Shown here in pieces: positions 7,625 to 15,923 of a DNA stretch of 34,612 nt. The notes under the pieces are model-generated. The model ran no database searches and was not told where the DNA came from. It saw only the letters and a list, made by a program, of their open reading frames with translations. The position numbers and the translations under genes were made by a program. The number at the start of each line of letters is the position of its first letter. Position 1 is the first letter of the stretch. This stretch comes from an uncultured Oxalobacteraceae bacterium. Its GTDB lineage: Bacteria > Pseudomonadota > Gammaproteobacteria > Burkholderiales > Burkholderiaceae. The stretch lies in NCBI GenBank assembly GCA_946480015.1, contig CAMLIL010000060.1, positions 1 to 34,612 of the forward strand, in the 5' to 3' direction.

Positions 7625-8527
7625 ATGGCCTATAAGACTATTCAAGATACGATCGGCAATACGCCGCTGGTCCAGCTGGTGCGCCTGCCGGGCGCGGAGG
7701 CTGCTGCGCGCAACAACATCATCCTCGGCAAGATGGAGGGCAATAATCCGGCCGGCTCGGTCAAGGACCGCGCCGCCATTTCCATGCTCAGCCGCGCCGA
7801 AGAGCGCGGCCGGATCAAGCCGGGCGACACCCTGATCGAGGCCACCAGCGGCAACACCGGCATCGCGCTGGCGATGGCGGCGGCCATCAAGGGGTACAAG
7901 ATGCTGCTGCTCATGCCCGACAACCTGTCGATCGAGCGGCGCCAGAGCATGGCGGCCTACGGCGCGGAAATCATCCTGACCCCCAAGACCGGCGGGATGG
8001 AATACGCGCGCGACATGGCCGAGCAGTTGCAGCGCGACGGCAAAGGCATCATCCTCGACCAGTTCGGCAACAGCGACAATCCGCGCGCCCACTACGAAAC
8101 CACCGGGCCGGAAATCTGGCGCGACACGCAAGGGCGGGTGACGCACTTCGTCAGCGCCATGGGCACCACCGGCACCATCATGGGCGTGTCGCAGTATTTG
8201 AAGGAACAAAATCCCGGCGTGCGCGTCATCGGCGCCCAGCCGGAAGAAGGCTCGCAAATCCCCGGGATCCGCAAGTGGCCGGAAGCGTACATGCCGAAGA
8301 TTTTCGACAAGACGCGCATCGATCAGATCGAAAGCGTCAGCCAGGCCGCGGCCGAACAGATGGCGCGCCGGCTGGCGGCCGAAGAGGGCATCTTCGGCGG
8401 CATTTCGGCCGGCGGGGCCTGCGAAATCGCCCTGCGCGTTTCCCAGACGGTGGAAAACGCCACCATCGTGTTCATCGTCTGCGACCGCGGCGACCGCTAC
8501 CTGTCGACCGGTATTTTTCCCGCATAG
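7625..8527 (+). CDS. cysM: Cysteine synthase B (O-acetylserine sulfhydrylase)
   Basis: This 300-residue PLP enzyme of the cysteine synthase family makes L-cysteine from O-acetylserine and sulfide, or S-sulfocysteine from thiosulfate. The PLP lysine is K47 in NNPAGSVKDRAA. The phosphate and substrate loop is TSGNTG (74-79), and the second glycine-rich loop is GTTGTIMG. The CysM subgroup is suggested by the GMEYARDMAEQL segment, by the short C terminus (GDRYLSTGIFPA) and by the length. The start codon ATG 7625 follows GAGCCC, a weak ribosome site. The gene is monocistronic and converges on the small HTH-like gene. Cytoplasmic. Confidence 0.95.
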   Translation: MAYKTIQDTIGNTPLVQLVRLPGAEAAARNNIILGKMEGNNPAGSVKDRAAISMLSRAEERGRIKPGDTLIEATSGNTGIALAMAAAIKGYKMLLLMPDNLSIERRQSMAAYGAEIILTPKTGGMEYARDMAEQLQRDGKGIILDQFGNSDNPRAHYETTGPEIWRDTQGRVTHFVSAMGTTGTIMGVSQYLKEQNPGVRVIGAQPEEGSQIPGIRKWPEAYMPKIFDKTRIDQIESVSQAAAEQMARRLAAEEGIFGGISAGGACEIALRVSQTVENATIVFIVCDRGDRYLSTGIFPA

Positions 8528-8601
8528 GGGAGCTCGAAAACCTGCTGCGCGGTGAGATTGTCGCCCTGCGACGCTCACCGTACCTGCATAAGGCAGGCCC
8601 G

Positions 8602-8644
8602 GAAACGCAAAGCGCCGTCGCCCCGCTGGAGCAGGGCACGGCGC
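8602..8644 (-). terminator. Candidate leftward terminator after the HTH-like gene
   Basis: GCGCCGT (8612-8618) pairs with ACGGCGC (8638-8644), with an inner GCCC/GGGC pairing. On the minus strand the stem is followed by TTTGCGTTT, a broken U-tract. It lies between the convergent cysM and 8685-9014 genes. A second GC-only hairpin is at 8662-8675. Confidence 0.4.
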
Positions 8645-8684
8645 ATCGCTGGTGCATCGTTGCGGCCTGGGCCGCGCAGCAGGC

Positions 8685-9014
8685 TTATGCCTGTGGCTCG
8701 CCTTCTTTTGGCTTGAACTGCTTGTCGCTGATACGGAACTTGTTGCGGCGATCGCCCATCAGGTAACGCAGATCGCGAATCGACAGATCGCTCACTTCGT
8801 GCATGCGGATCAGCAGCGAAGCGCCGACCGGCAGGCGGTGGTGGCGGATCTTCGAGATCACCGGCGGCGCCACTTCCAGCGCGCGCGACAGCGCTGCGTC
8901 ATTCTTCAGACGCAGGTTTTCAATCAGGGTGTCCAGCAGCCTGTTGGGGTTGTATTGCAGCAGATCATCGTTTTCCGAATCGCTGTTCATATCAATGCCG
9001 ACTTGGTTTGTCAT
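8685..9014 (-). CDS. Small HTH-like conserved protein
   Basis: This is a 109-residue soluble protein. The central part (about 40-85: DAALSRALEVAPPVISKIRH, then LPVGASLLIRMHEVSDLSIRDLRYLMGD) has the helix pattern of a Cro/CI-like helix-turn-helix. The A-L-S-R-A-L-x-V-x-P-x-x-I-S-K motif is where helices 2 and 3 would be. Ends are polar: an acidic N terminus and a basic C terminus with FKPKEGEPQA. The ATG at 9014 has AAAGGA upstream; an internal ATG at 8990 is possible. It may bind DNA, possibly its own AT-rich upstream region, but this is inference. It converges with cysM and has a 490-bp gene-free region upstream. Confidence 0.75.
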   Translation of the reverse strand: MTNQVGIDMNSDSENDDLLQYNPNRLLDTLIENLRLKNDAALSRALEVAPPVISKIRHHRLPVGASLLIRMHEVSDLSIRDLRYLMGDRRNKFRISDKQFKPKEGEPQA

Positions 9015-9137
9015 GATGTCAAAATTCCTTTGGTGAGTGGTGCGGCATGTGGCACACCTTGTTAGTCACGCTCTTGGCGAGCCTTCCGGGTGCCATGCGA
9101 CTTATTCCCGGGTAACTACGCTTAAAAAAAGATATAC

Positions 9138-9321
9138 ACAATTGTACAACGCTTTTCTAATCTAGTACTTAAAAGCAATAAGATTACAAAAGGATTACAT
9201 AATTGTGTTGTCCAGTCGCAACATAGCCGTAGTGCAATTCTCTCATAAAACCACGGAGATAATAATTGTCGCGCAAGAAAACTTAATTGTAAGGCAATCA
9301 CACTGTCTTTGCCGCACAATT
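9138..9321. promoter_or_regulatory. Series of AATTGT/ACAATT motifs
   Basis: AATTGT occurs at 9140-9145 (within the palindrome ACAATTGT), 9201-9206, 9264-9269 and 9285-9290, and ACAATT at 9316-9321. Steps are 61, 63, 21 and 31 bases, all near multiples of 10.5, so the sites would face one side of the helix. A regulatory or nucleoid-protein array is inferred. Confidence 0.4.
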
Positions 9322-9392
9322 CTTTTCGTGGCTGGCAAAGAAGCAACAAAAGGTGGGGTATGCGGATTCAGACTTGTTTTGTATGCACTAAA

Positions 9393-9405
9393 GTGACATT
9401 GTCAC
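9393..9405. promoter_or_regulatory. 13-bp palindrome GTGACATTGTCAC
   Basis: GTGACA and TGTCAC are perfect complements around one central T. It stands in the non-coding region downstream of mltB and far upstream of the HTH-like gene. Operator-like, with no known ligand. Confidence 0.35.
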
Positions 9406-9506
9406 ATGATACACCGGGGAGTATCCGTTTTCCACTGAAAGGTTGCTGAGGCAACAAAGTGAAGACAGTCGTTACACTTATTTACAAAATTTCCCCAGTC
9501 GCAAGC

Positions 9507-10661
9507 CTAAGTCCCTGCGGATGCGCTGCGGGTGAGGCGCACGGCCCGTCCCAGCTCGATGACGGCCATGGCGTAGAAATAACTGCGGTTGTATTGCGTG
9601 ATGGCGAAAAAGTTGTCGTTCGCCAGCCAATACTCGGTCGGATCGGCACCGTTTTGCAGATCGACCAGGCCGAACAGCAATCCGCCTGGCAATGGCGTGG
9701 CGGTGCTCACGCCGGCGGCGTGTAATTCGTCCGGTGTAAAGCGCGCCGACAAACCCTGGTTGAGAAATTTTTCCCACGTGCGCTGTTCGCTGACTTGGGC
9801 GGAATACACGATCGCGCCGCCATGTTGACGCTGCCAGCCGTGCTGCACCAGGAAATTGGCCACGCTGCCGATCGCGTCGGCGGCCGAGTTGCGCAGGTCG
9901 GTCACCCCGTCCTGATCGTAATCGACACCATAAGCCAGCACGCTGCCCGGCATGAATTGCGGCAGGCCGACCGCGCCGGCGAAGGAGCCCAGCAGACTGA
10001 ACGGATCGACATGGTTCTGGCGCGCCAGCAGCAGGGTGTTTTCCAGTTCGTTGCGGAAGAACGCCATGCGCGCCTCGCGGTTGGGCGTGTCGGGATAGGC
10101 GAACGCCAGCGTGGTCAGCACGTCCAGGATGCGAAAGCGCCCGGTATTTCTGCCATACACCGTTTCCACGCCGATGATGCCGACAATAATCTCGGCCGGC
10201 ACGCCATATTCGGCCTCGGCGCGCGCCAGGGTGGCCTCGTTGTCGTTCCAGAACTTCACGCCCGCATCGATGCGCACCGGTTCGATGGTCAGCTCGCGGT
10301 AGCCGGCCCAGTTTTTCGGTTTGCCCGACGGCGCCGGCTTGACCAGCTGGACGGCCGAATCGACATAGCGGATCTGGCTGATCAGCGTGGCCAGTTCGCT
10401 GCGCACGAAACCATGGCGCAGCGCGATCTCGTCGGCGAAGGCGGACACCGCGGTCCACTGGCCGAAGTCGACCTGCTCGCCCTCGTAATCGACCGTGCGC
10501 GCGACGTGCTGGTACGGGGCTTTCTTAACCTTAACCTTACCCTTGGCCTTGGCCTTGGCCACGGCGTGCGGCTTGGCCTTGGACTTGGACTTGGCGGCCG
10601 CGTGGCTGGCCGCGCCTGCGCCCATGGCCAGCGCAAGCAGTGCGACATGCAGTAATTTCAT
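9507..10661 (-). CDS. mltB: Lytic murein transglycosylase B family protein
   Basis: The 384-residue protein cleaves peptidoglycan glycan strands with formation of 1,6-anhydro-muramic ends (glycoside hydrolase family 103 type). The catalytic Glu is E166 in GIIGVETVYGRNTG. The family segments AFAYPDTPNREARMAFFRNE, AGAVGLPQFMPGS and DLRNSAADAIGSVANFL follow. The N terminus is a signal peptide (LLALAMGAGAASHA). Then comes a Lys/Ala-rich tract at about residues 23-48 (KSKSKAK, KAKAKGKVKVKK), likely a flexible basic tether to the acidic wall. No lipobox Cys is seen, so it is probably periplasmic. The ATG at 10661 overlaps the tgpA stop as ATGA, making it the last gene of the moxR operon. The large open frame further upstream is an accident of the frame. 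Confidence 0.92.
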   Translation of the reverse strand: MKLLHVALLALAMGAGAASHAAAKSKSKAKPHAVAKAKAKGKVKVKKAPYQHVARTVDYEGEQVDFGQWTAVSAFADEIALRHGFVRSELATLISQIRYVDSAVQLVKPAPSGKPKNWAGYRELTIEPVRIDAGVKFWNDNEATLARAEAEYGVPAEIIVGIIGVETVYGRNTGRFRILDVLTTLAFAYPDTPNREARMAFFRNELENTLLLARQNHVDPFSLLGSFAGAVGLPQFMPGSVLAYGVDYDQDGVTDLRNSAADAIGSVANFLVQHGWQRQHGGAIVYSAQVSEQRTWEKFLNQGLSARFTPDELHAAGVSTATPLPGGLLFGLVDLQNGADPTEYWLANDNFFAITQYNRSYFYAMAVIELGRAVRLTRSASAGT

Positions 10662-12670
10662 CGAATCTCGTTGAGAAGGTGTTTCAGCTGTTTGACGGTG
10701 GCGGCGCGGCGCGCGTCCGGCGCCGCGGCGGCATATTTGTAGCTGCTGTAGAGCTGGAGGAAGCGCGCGGCGGCGCCCATGACCGGTGTGGGCAGCTTGC
10801 TGTGCGAGAGCCGTTCGGCGTACGCGTTCGGCCCTTCGTCGGGCCGGCGTGCCAGCCCGGCGCGCGCCAGCTGCTGGCACAGCGCCGAGTATAGCGCATC
10901 GACCGGGTCTTTTTCCGCGCGCCGGCGCAGTGTGAAGCCGAGATACAACAGTGCCAGCACGGCGCCGATGGCGGCGGCCACGCTCCAGCGTCCCAGCGCC
11001 TGTCCCAGCGCGTCGAGCACACCGCGCTGGCGCTCCGGGGTATAGTTCAGCACCCACTGGTTCCAGCCGTTGTTGAGCGCGCCGATACGGTAGCGCAGCT
11101 GGGCCAGCAGGCCTTTGCCGTCGCCGAAATCGATCAGGCTGGCCAGGCGCGGCAGGCCGAACGGATCCTGGCGCGCCTGCGCGCGCACCCCGCTGCGCTG
11201 GATGCGTGCGGGTGCCACCGCCGCGGTCGGATCGATCCTGACCCAGCCGCGTCCGGCCAGCCAGACCTCGGCCCAGGCATGGGCGTCGGACTGGCGCACG
11301 GTCAGATAGCCGTCCACCGGATTGATCTCGCCGCCCTGGTAGCCGGTGACCACGCGCGCCGGCACCCCGGCCGCGCGCATCAGGAACACGAAGGCGCTGC
11401 TGTAATGCTCGCAAAAGCCGGCCCGGGTCGCGTACATGAACTGGTCGACGCTGTCGTGGCCGAGCGGCGGCGGCTCGAACGTGTAGGAGAACCCCAGATC
11501 GGCGAACTGGCGCAGCACCGCGCGCACGCGCGCCGCCGGATCGGCTTCGCGCTGCAATGCCTGGCCGGCGGCCAGCGCCAGCGGATTGAAAGCGGCCGGC
11601 AGCTGCAGCCAGCGTTCGCGCTCGTCCAGCCAGGCCAGCGCGTCCAGCGTGTAGGTGGGGAAGGAGGCGGCCAGGTAGCGCACCCGCGCATCGATGGGGT
11701 AGCTGGCGGAGAGCTCCAGTTCCGGCGTCACCCTGGCCGGATTGCCCGGCACCTGCGGAACCTGTTCCGGCACATCGAGCACGAACAGCCAGCGGTTCGA
11801 CGACGGTTCCAGGGTCACCTCGTGGCGCACGCGCCGGCCCGCGACCTTGATCGACACATTGCGCGCGGCGGCCTGGCCGCGCGTGCGCCGCAGCTGGGTC
11901 CAGGTGCGGCCGTCGAAGTCGCCCAGCACCACGCCGCGCCAGTACAGCTGCGGCTGGGCCGGGACCGGATCGAGAAAGCGCACCCGGAACGCCACCTCGT
12001 CCGACTGCGCCAGGCTGGCCAGGTTGCCCGGCGCCATGCTGTCGGACAGGCCGGTGCGCCCGCCGGCGGCGTCGCCCGGCATGCCCCACAGCGGTCCCTG
12101 GATGCGCGGGAATACCACGAACATCAGCGCCGCCAGCGGCGCGGCCAGCGCCAGGGTGGTGGCGCCGATGCGCACCCGCGTGCGCAGCGGCGGCACCGCG
12201 CCGGTGAACTGGAACGATACCTGGGCGCTGAGCAGGGCCACGATCGAGGCGATCATCAGCAGCGCGGTACCGATCCCTTGCGAATAGAAGAAATTGGTCA
12301 GCACCAGGAAGAAGCACAGGAAGATCACCACGAACAGGTCGCGCCGCGCATGCATCTCCAGCATCTTGAAGGCCACCAGCAGCACCAGCATGGCCACGCC
12401 GGCATCGCGCCCGAGCAGGGTGTGGAAGCTGGCGAACACGCCGCCCATGGCCGCCAGCGACACCGGCAGCAGCAGCCAGGCCGGCGGCATGCGGGTGCCG
12501 CGGAAGGTCACCACGCCGCGCCACAGCAGCGTGACCATGCACAGCAGCGAAATCCACGGCGGCAGATGGGCCGCGTGCGGAATGAGCACCAGCAGCGCCG
12601 CAAACAGCAGCATCAGGGTGTCGGCCTTGTCGCGCGAGAGCGACGACAGCGTACTTTGCCAGCCGCTCAT
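10658..12670 (-). CDS. tgpA: TgpA-like membrane transglutaminase (DUF3488-TGc)
   Basis: The 670-residue inner-membrane protein has about six N-terminal transmembrane helices within residues 16-195 (DUF3488). A periplasmic domain follows with a transglutaminase-like core, then a last helix at about 565-590 and a cytoplasmic tail (DUF4129-like). The catalytic triad is visible as C420 (RAGFCEHYSSAF), H464 (SDAHAWAEVW) and D480 (WVRIDPTAAV). TgpA of Pseudomonas is essential and thought to act on the envelope; the substrate is unknown. It overlaps the DUF58 gene upstream and mltB downstream by four bases each, so the genes are translationally coupled. Confidence 0.93.
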   Translation of the reverse strand: MSGWQSTLSSLSRDKADTLMLLFAALLVLIPHAAHLPPWISLLCMVTLLWRGVVTFRGTRMPPAWLLLPVSLAAMGGVFASFHTLLGRDAGVAMLVLLVAFKMLEMHARRDLFVVIFLCFFLVLTNFFYSQGIGTALLMIASIVALLSAQVSFQFTGAVPPLRTRVRIGATTLALAAPLAALMFVVFPRIQGPLWGMPGDAAGGRTGLSDSMAPGNLASLAQSDEVAFRVRFLDPVPAQPQLYWRGVVLGDFDGRTWTQLRRTRGQAAARNVSIKVAGRRVRHEVTLEPSSNRWLFVLDVPEQVPQVPGNPARVTPELELSASYPIDARVRYLAASFPTYTLDALAWLDERERWLQLPAAFNPLALAAGQALQREADPAARVRAVLRQFADLGFSYTFEPPPLGHDSVDQFMYATRAGFCEHYSSAFVFLMRAAGVPARVVTGYQGGEINPVDGYLTVRQSDAHAWAEVWLAGRGWVRIDPTAAVAPARIQRSGVRAQARQDPFGLPRLASLIDFGDGKGLLAQLRYRIGALNNGWNQWVLNYTPERQRGVLDALGQALGRWSVAAAIGAVLALLYLGFTLRRRAEKDPVDALYSALCQQLARAGLARRPDEGPNAYAERLSHSKLPTPVMGAAARFLQLYSSYKYAAAAPDARRAATVKQLKHLLNEIR

Positions 12671-13650
12671 CGCAGCTCCTGTTCCAGTCCATACAGCGCC
12701 AGCGCGCGCAGACAGGCCGCCTGGTGCGCCGCGCCGCAGGCCGGGGCGAAGTCGCGCCCGCCGATCCGAAAGGCATACGGCAGGCCGCGCTGCTCGGCGT
12801 CGAGCACCCAGCGCGTCATGCGCGACAGGCGCAGCTCCAGCTGCATGAAACCCGGCATGGCATCGAAGTCGAGCACCACCTCGTCCAGCGCGCCGCCTTC
12901 GAAATGCTTGGTCACCAGTTGCCCGCCCAGGGATGGATCGAGCCGGGCGATCTGGCGCCAGGCCAGATGGCGCATGGGGTCGCCCGCCTGGTAGCTGCGG
13001 ATGCCGGCGAAGTCCTCGCTGCCGGCCTGGCCCTGCTCATCGTCGCCGGCCACGCCGGACGCCGGCAGGGGCGGCGCCACCGGTTCGGGGAAGGGATACA
13101 CCAGCGCCCGGATGTCCGGCTGCCAGTACGACCATGCGCGAAACAGGCCGAGCGGAAAGCGGGTATGCAGGCGCACGCGCGGCGCGGCCAGCCAGCCGCG
13201 CTCCATGCTCGGCGCCGACAGCAGCACGCTGGCGCTGGACCCGGCCGCCACGTCCGTCATGTGGCGGGTGCGTCCGGATGCGACAAAGTCGATGCCGATG
13301 GCGTAGCGGTCGCTGCGGGTGCGGTTGGTCAGCTGCAGTTCGAACTGCGCCGCTTCGCCGGCAAACACCGGCTGCACCCGGGCCGGGCGCAGGTGCAGGC
13401 GCAGCAGGTTGCGGTGGGTCAGGACCATGTCGGCCAGCGCGCAGGTGGCCAGGGTGAAGGTCAGCGCGAAGCCCAGCCCGAGGTTGTAATTGATCGACCC
13501 GATCAGCAGCACCAGCAGCAGCAGGCAAAAGCCCATGCCCGCCTTGGTCGGCACGATGTACACGCGCCGCTGGGTGATCTGCACTTCGCCCGGGTCGAGC
13601 AAACGGCGCCGCGCCAGCCAGGCGTCGAAACGGGAAGCCAGCGTCGCCAT
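12667..13650 (-). CDS. DUF58 domain protein
   Basis: The 327-residue protein starts with two hydrophobic helices (about 37-80: MGFCLLLLVLLIGSIN and LGFALTFTLATCALAD). An extracytoplasmic beta-rich part follows, then the DUF58 hallmark GIRSYQAGDPMRHLAWRQIA at about residues 215-235. This region resembles a von Willebrand A-type fold that partners MoxR ATPases. The start ATG 13650 lies four bases after the moxR stop. The stop overlaps the tgpA ATG (ATGA). DUF58 proteins are believed to be the client or adaptor of MoxR. No unusual residues were noticed. Confidence 0.92.
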   Translation of the reverse strand: MATLASRFDAWLARRRLLDPGEVQITQRRVYIVPTKAGMGFCLLLLVLLIGSINYNLGLGFALTFTLATCALADMVLTHRNLLRLHLRPARVQPVFAGEAAQFELQLTNRTRSDRYAIGIDFVASGRTRHMTDVAAGSSASVLLSAPSMERGWLAAPRVRLHTRFPLGLFRAWSYWQPDIRALVYPFPEPVAPPLPASGVAGDDEQGQAGSEDFAGIRSYQAGDPMRHLAWRQIARLDPSLGGQLVTKHFEGGALDEVVLDFDAMPGFMQLELRLSRMTRWVLDAEQRGLPYAFRIGGRDFAPACGAAHQAACLRALALYGLEQELR

Positions 13651-13654
13651 CGGC

Positions 13655-14575
13655 CTAGACCGGGACGGCCTGCTGCAGCTGCAGCACCAGGTCGCGGCTG
13701 GCCAGCGCGTTGCCGTGGGCCGACTTGAGCGGACGCAGGCGATGCGCACAGACCGGCACCAGCACCGCCTGCACGTCTTCCGGAATGACGTGGTTGCGGC
13801 CCTCCAGCGCGGCCCAGGCGCGCGCCGCCTGCAGCAGCGCGATCGCCGCGCGCGGCGACAGGCCTTCGGCGAACAGGCCGTTCTGGCGCGACGCCTGGGC
13901 CAGCGCCTGCACATAGTCGATCAGCGCGGCCGAGGCGTGGATCTGGCGCAGGGCGGCCTGGGCGGCAGCCAGTTCGGCCGGCTGCATCGCCGCCGGCAGG
14001 GACTTGAGCATGCTGCGCCGGTCCTCGCCCATCAGCAGCGCGCGTTCGGCCGCGGCATCCGGATAGCCCAGCGACAGGCACATCAGAAAACGGTCCAGCT
14101 GCGATTCCGGCAGGGCGAAGGTGCCGACCTGGTGCAGCGGGTTTTGCGTGGCGATCACGAAGAACGGTACCGGCAGCGGGCGCGTGACGCCGTCGGCCGT
14201 GACCTGGCGTTCTTCCATCGCCTCGAGCAGGCCGGACTGGGTCTTGGGCGTGGCCCGGTTGATCTCGTCGGCCAGCAGCACCTGCGTGAAGATCGGACCG
14301 GGATGGAACACGAAGCCGTTCTTCTCGCGCTCGTACACGGAAATGCCGGACACGTCGGCCGGCAGCAGGTCGCTGGTGAATTGCACGCGGTTGAACTTGA
14401 GGCCGAGCGAAATGGCCAGCGCGTGCGCCAGCGTGGTCTTGCCGACACCGGGCACATCGTCGATCAGCAGATGGCCGCCGGCCAGCAGGCAAGTGAGGCT
14501 CTGGCGCACCTGCAAATCCTTGCCCACCACGATCTGGCTGACCTGACGGGCGACGGCGTGCAATTTTTTAAACAT
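13655..14575 (-). CDS. MoxR-family AAA+ ATPase
   Basis: This is a 306-residue AAA+ protein. Walker A is DVPGVGKTTLA (K46 region), Walker B is VLLADEINRA with the MoxR-specific P-K-T-Q-S-G-L-L-E-A-M-E-E continuation, and sensor 1 is ATQNP. The lid domain contains SPRAAIALLQAARAWA. MoxR ATPases act as chaperones that activate partner complexes, usually with VWA or DUF58 proteins. The ATG at 14575 (MFKKLHAVARQ) is chosen because the conserved domain starts there; an ATG 18 codons upstream gives a non-conserved, low-complexity extension. It is the first gene of a four-gene operon (DUF58, tgpA, mltB) and is divergent from the HDAC-like gene with 171 bp between. Confidence 0.94.
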   Translation of the reverse strand: MFKKLHAVARQVSQIVVGKDLQVRQSLTCLLAGGHLLIDDVPGVGKTTLAHALAISLGLKFNRVQFTSDLLPADVSGISVYEREKNGFVFHPGPIFTQVLLADEINRATPKTQSGLLEAMEERQVTADGVTRPLPVPFFVIATQNPLHQVGTFALPESQLDRFLMCLSLGYPDAAAERALLMGEDRRSMLKSLPAAMQPAELAAAQAALRQIHASAALIDYVQALAQASRQNGLFAEGLSPRAAIALLQAARAWAALEGRNHVIPEDVQAVLVPVCAHRLRPLKSAHGNALASRDLVLQLQQAVPV

Positions 14576-14746
14576 AGTTGTCGTGGCTGTATCGATGCGG
14601 GCAGCGGCCTGCGGTTGTCGTTGCGGCATGATAGATTAGCGCTTGTCGGCGGACCGTTGCGCGCCTGTCAGGCCGGCTCAGATGATTCTATGCGAGAACG
14701 CCTCTTACCGGGCAACATTGATGACGGCGCATCCGAAGAGACACCC

Positions 14747-15679
14747 ATGAGCACAGCGATTTACACCCATCCCGATTGCATCCGGCACGACATGGGCGAG
14801 TGGCATCCGGAAGCGCCGGCGCGCCTGCAGGCGATCGAGGACCAGCTGATTCTGGCCCGGCTCGATGGCTTGATCGAACGGCGCGTGGGCCGCGCCGCGA
14901 CCGAGAGCGAGATTGCGCGCAACCACACCGACGACGAGATTGCGCGGGTGCGCGAGAACGTGCCGCGCGAAGTGGGCCAGCTGTACCCGCTCGACGGCGA
15001 CACCCTGCTGTGCGCCTACAGCTACAAGGCGGCGCTGGGCGCGGCCGGCACCGCGCTGGCGGCGACCGACGCGGTGCTGTCCGGTGAACTGGGCAACGCC
15101 TTTTGCGCGATCCGTCCGCCCGGCCACCACGCGCGCCCGACCGAGCCGATGGGCTTTTGCCTGTTCAACAATATCGCCATCGCCGCGCTGCACGCGCTCG
15201 AGGTGCGCGGCCTGGAGCGGGTGGCCATCATCGACTTCGATGTCCACCACGGCAACGGCACCGCCGACGCCTTCCGCGCCGACCCGCGCGTGCTCATGGC
15301 CAGCTTCTTCCAGCATCCGCTGTACCCGTACACGGAGCCGGAACCGGTCAGCGCCACCCGGGTGAACATCCCGGTCCCGGCGCGCAGCGAGGGCGAGGCG
15401 GTGCGCGCACTCGTCACCGGGCACTGGCTGCCGGCGCTGCACGCCTTCAAGCCGCAGATGATCTTCATCTCGGCCGGCTTCGACGCCCACCGCGACGACG
15501 AACTGGGCGGCATGGGACTGGTCGAAGCCGACTACACCTGGATCACCCAGCAGGTGATGGATGTGGCCCGGCTGTATGCGGGCGGGCGCATCGTCAGCTG
15601 CCTGGAGGGCGGCTACAACCTGTCGGCCCTGGGGCGCAGCGTGGTGGCGCACGTCAAGGCGTTGGCGGGCATCGCCTGA
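14747..15679 (+). CDS. Histone-deacetylase-family (arginase-fold) deacetylase
   Basis: The 310-residue zinc hydrolase of the class II HDAC/acetylpolyamine amidohydrolase group removes acetyl groups from lysine side chains or small amines; the bacterial substrate is not known. Motifs: catalytic His pair H127-H128 in RPPGHHARP, zinc ligands D165 and H167 in DFDVHHGNGT, D246 in SAGFDAHRDD, and the transition-state Tyr Y290 in LEGGYNLSAL. All key residues are present. The ATG at 14747 is chosen because the domain begins immediately (YTHPDCIRHD). The frame is open for more than 1.2 kb upstream, but only as an antisense accident of moxR and DUF58. Single gene, cytoplasmic. The divergent moxR promoter shares the upstream region. 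Confidence 0.94.
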   Translation: MSTAIYTHPDCIRHDMGEWHPEAPARLQAIEDQLILARLDGLIERRVGRAATESEIARNHTDDEIARVRENVPREVGQLYPLDGDTLLCAYSYKAALGAAGTALAATDAVLSGELGNAFCAIRPPGHHARPTEPMGFCLFNNIAIAALHALEVRGLERVAIIDFDVHHGNGTADAFRADPRVLMASFFQHPLYPYTEPEPVSATRVNIPVPARSEGEAVRALVTGHWLPALHAFKPQMIFISAGFDAHRDDELGGMGLVEADYTWITQQVMDVARLYAGGRIVSCLEGGYNLSALGRSVVAHVKALAGIA

Positions 15680-15803
15680 GGCCGGCTTTCGTATAAACCG
15701 TTTCCCTACCCGGATTGCATGATGATGGGCGCCAAGGTTCGGCCTCGGCGCGACACTTCCGTCGCCAGGCTTTGCGCGATCGTGCGCGACAGCCGTGTGC
15801 GCA

Positions 15804-15832
15804 TTGACTTGGCCGTGGCGCAGCAGTAGATT
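15804..15832 (+). promoter_or_regulatory. Sigma-70-like promoter for the 41-codon ORF and following gene
   Basis: TTGACT (15804-15809) and TAGATT (15827-15832) are separated by 17 bases. The -35 matches five of six and the -10 four of six consensus bases. The predicted start near 15839 gives a leader of about 85 bases to the ATG at 15924. Confidence 0.55.
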
Positions 15833-15923
15833 AGGTCTCAGCGGTCAGCACGCGCGTTCCCACTTCCGGCCTGCCATGCCGAATCGCTACATTGCAATCG
15901 CAGTACACGCGAGGAGAAATATC

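Larger units (their letters stand above)
9015..9506. other. AT-rich gene-free region with repeated AATTGT motifs
   Basis: These 492 bases lie between the HTH-like gene and the 3' end of mltB. From about 9120 to 9410 the stretch is far more AT-rich than the rest of the window. It holds five AATTGT/ACAATT hexamers (9140, 9201, 9264, 9285, 9316), a GATTACA direct repeat (9182-9188, 9193-9199), a palindrome GTGACATTGTCAC (9393-9405) and a small hairpin GTTGC-TGAG-GCAAC (9442-9455). Short open frames of 60-75 codons exist on both strands but lack ribosome sites and recognisable protein character. It probably carries the promoter of the HTH-like gene. Confidence 0.6.

Noticed and set aside
9122..9396. 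Short open frames in the AT-rich region
   Set aside because: They overlap on opposite strands, lack ribosome sites, and translate into no recognisable protein.
9507..12776. One very large minus-strand protein (1089 codons)
   Set aside because: The first two thirds run in the wrong frame over tgpA and have GC-rich shadow composition; only the last part from 10661 is the real mltB.
13490..14746. N-terminal extension of the HDAC-like protein
   Set aside because: The frame is open only as antisense of DUF58 and moxR; the deacetylase domain begins at 14747.
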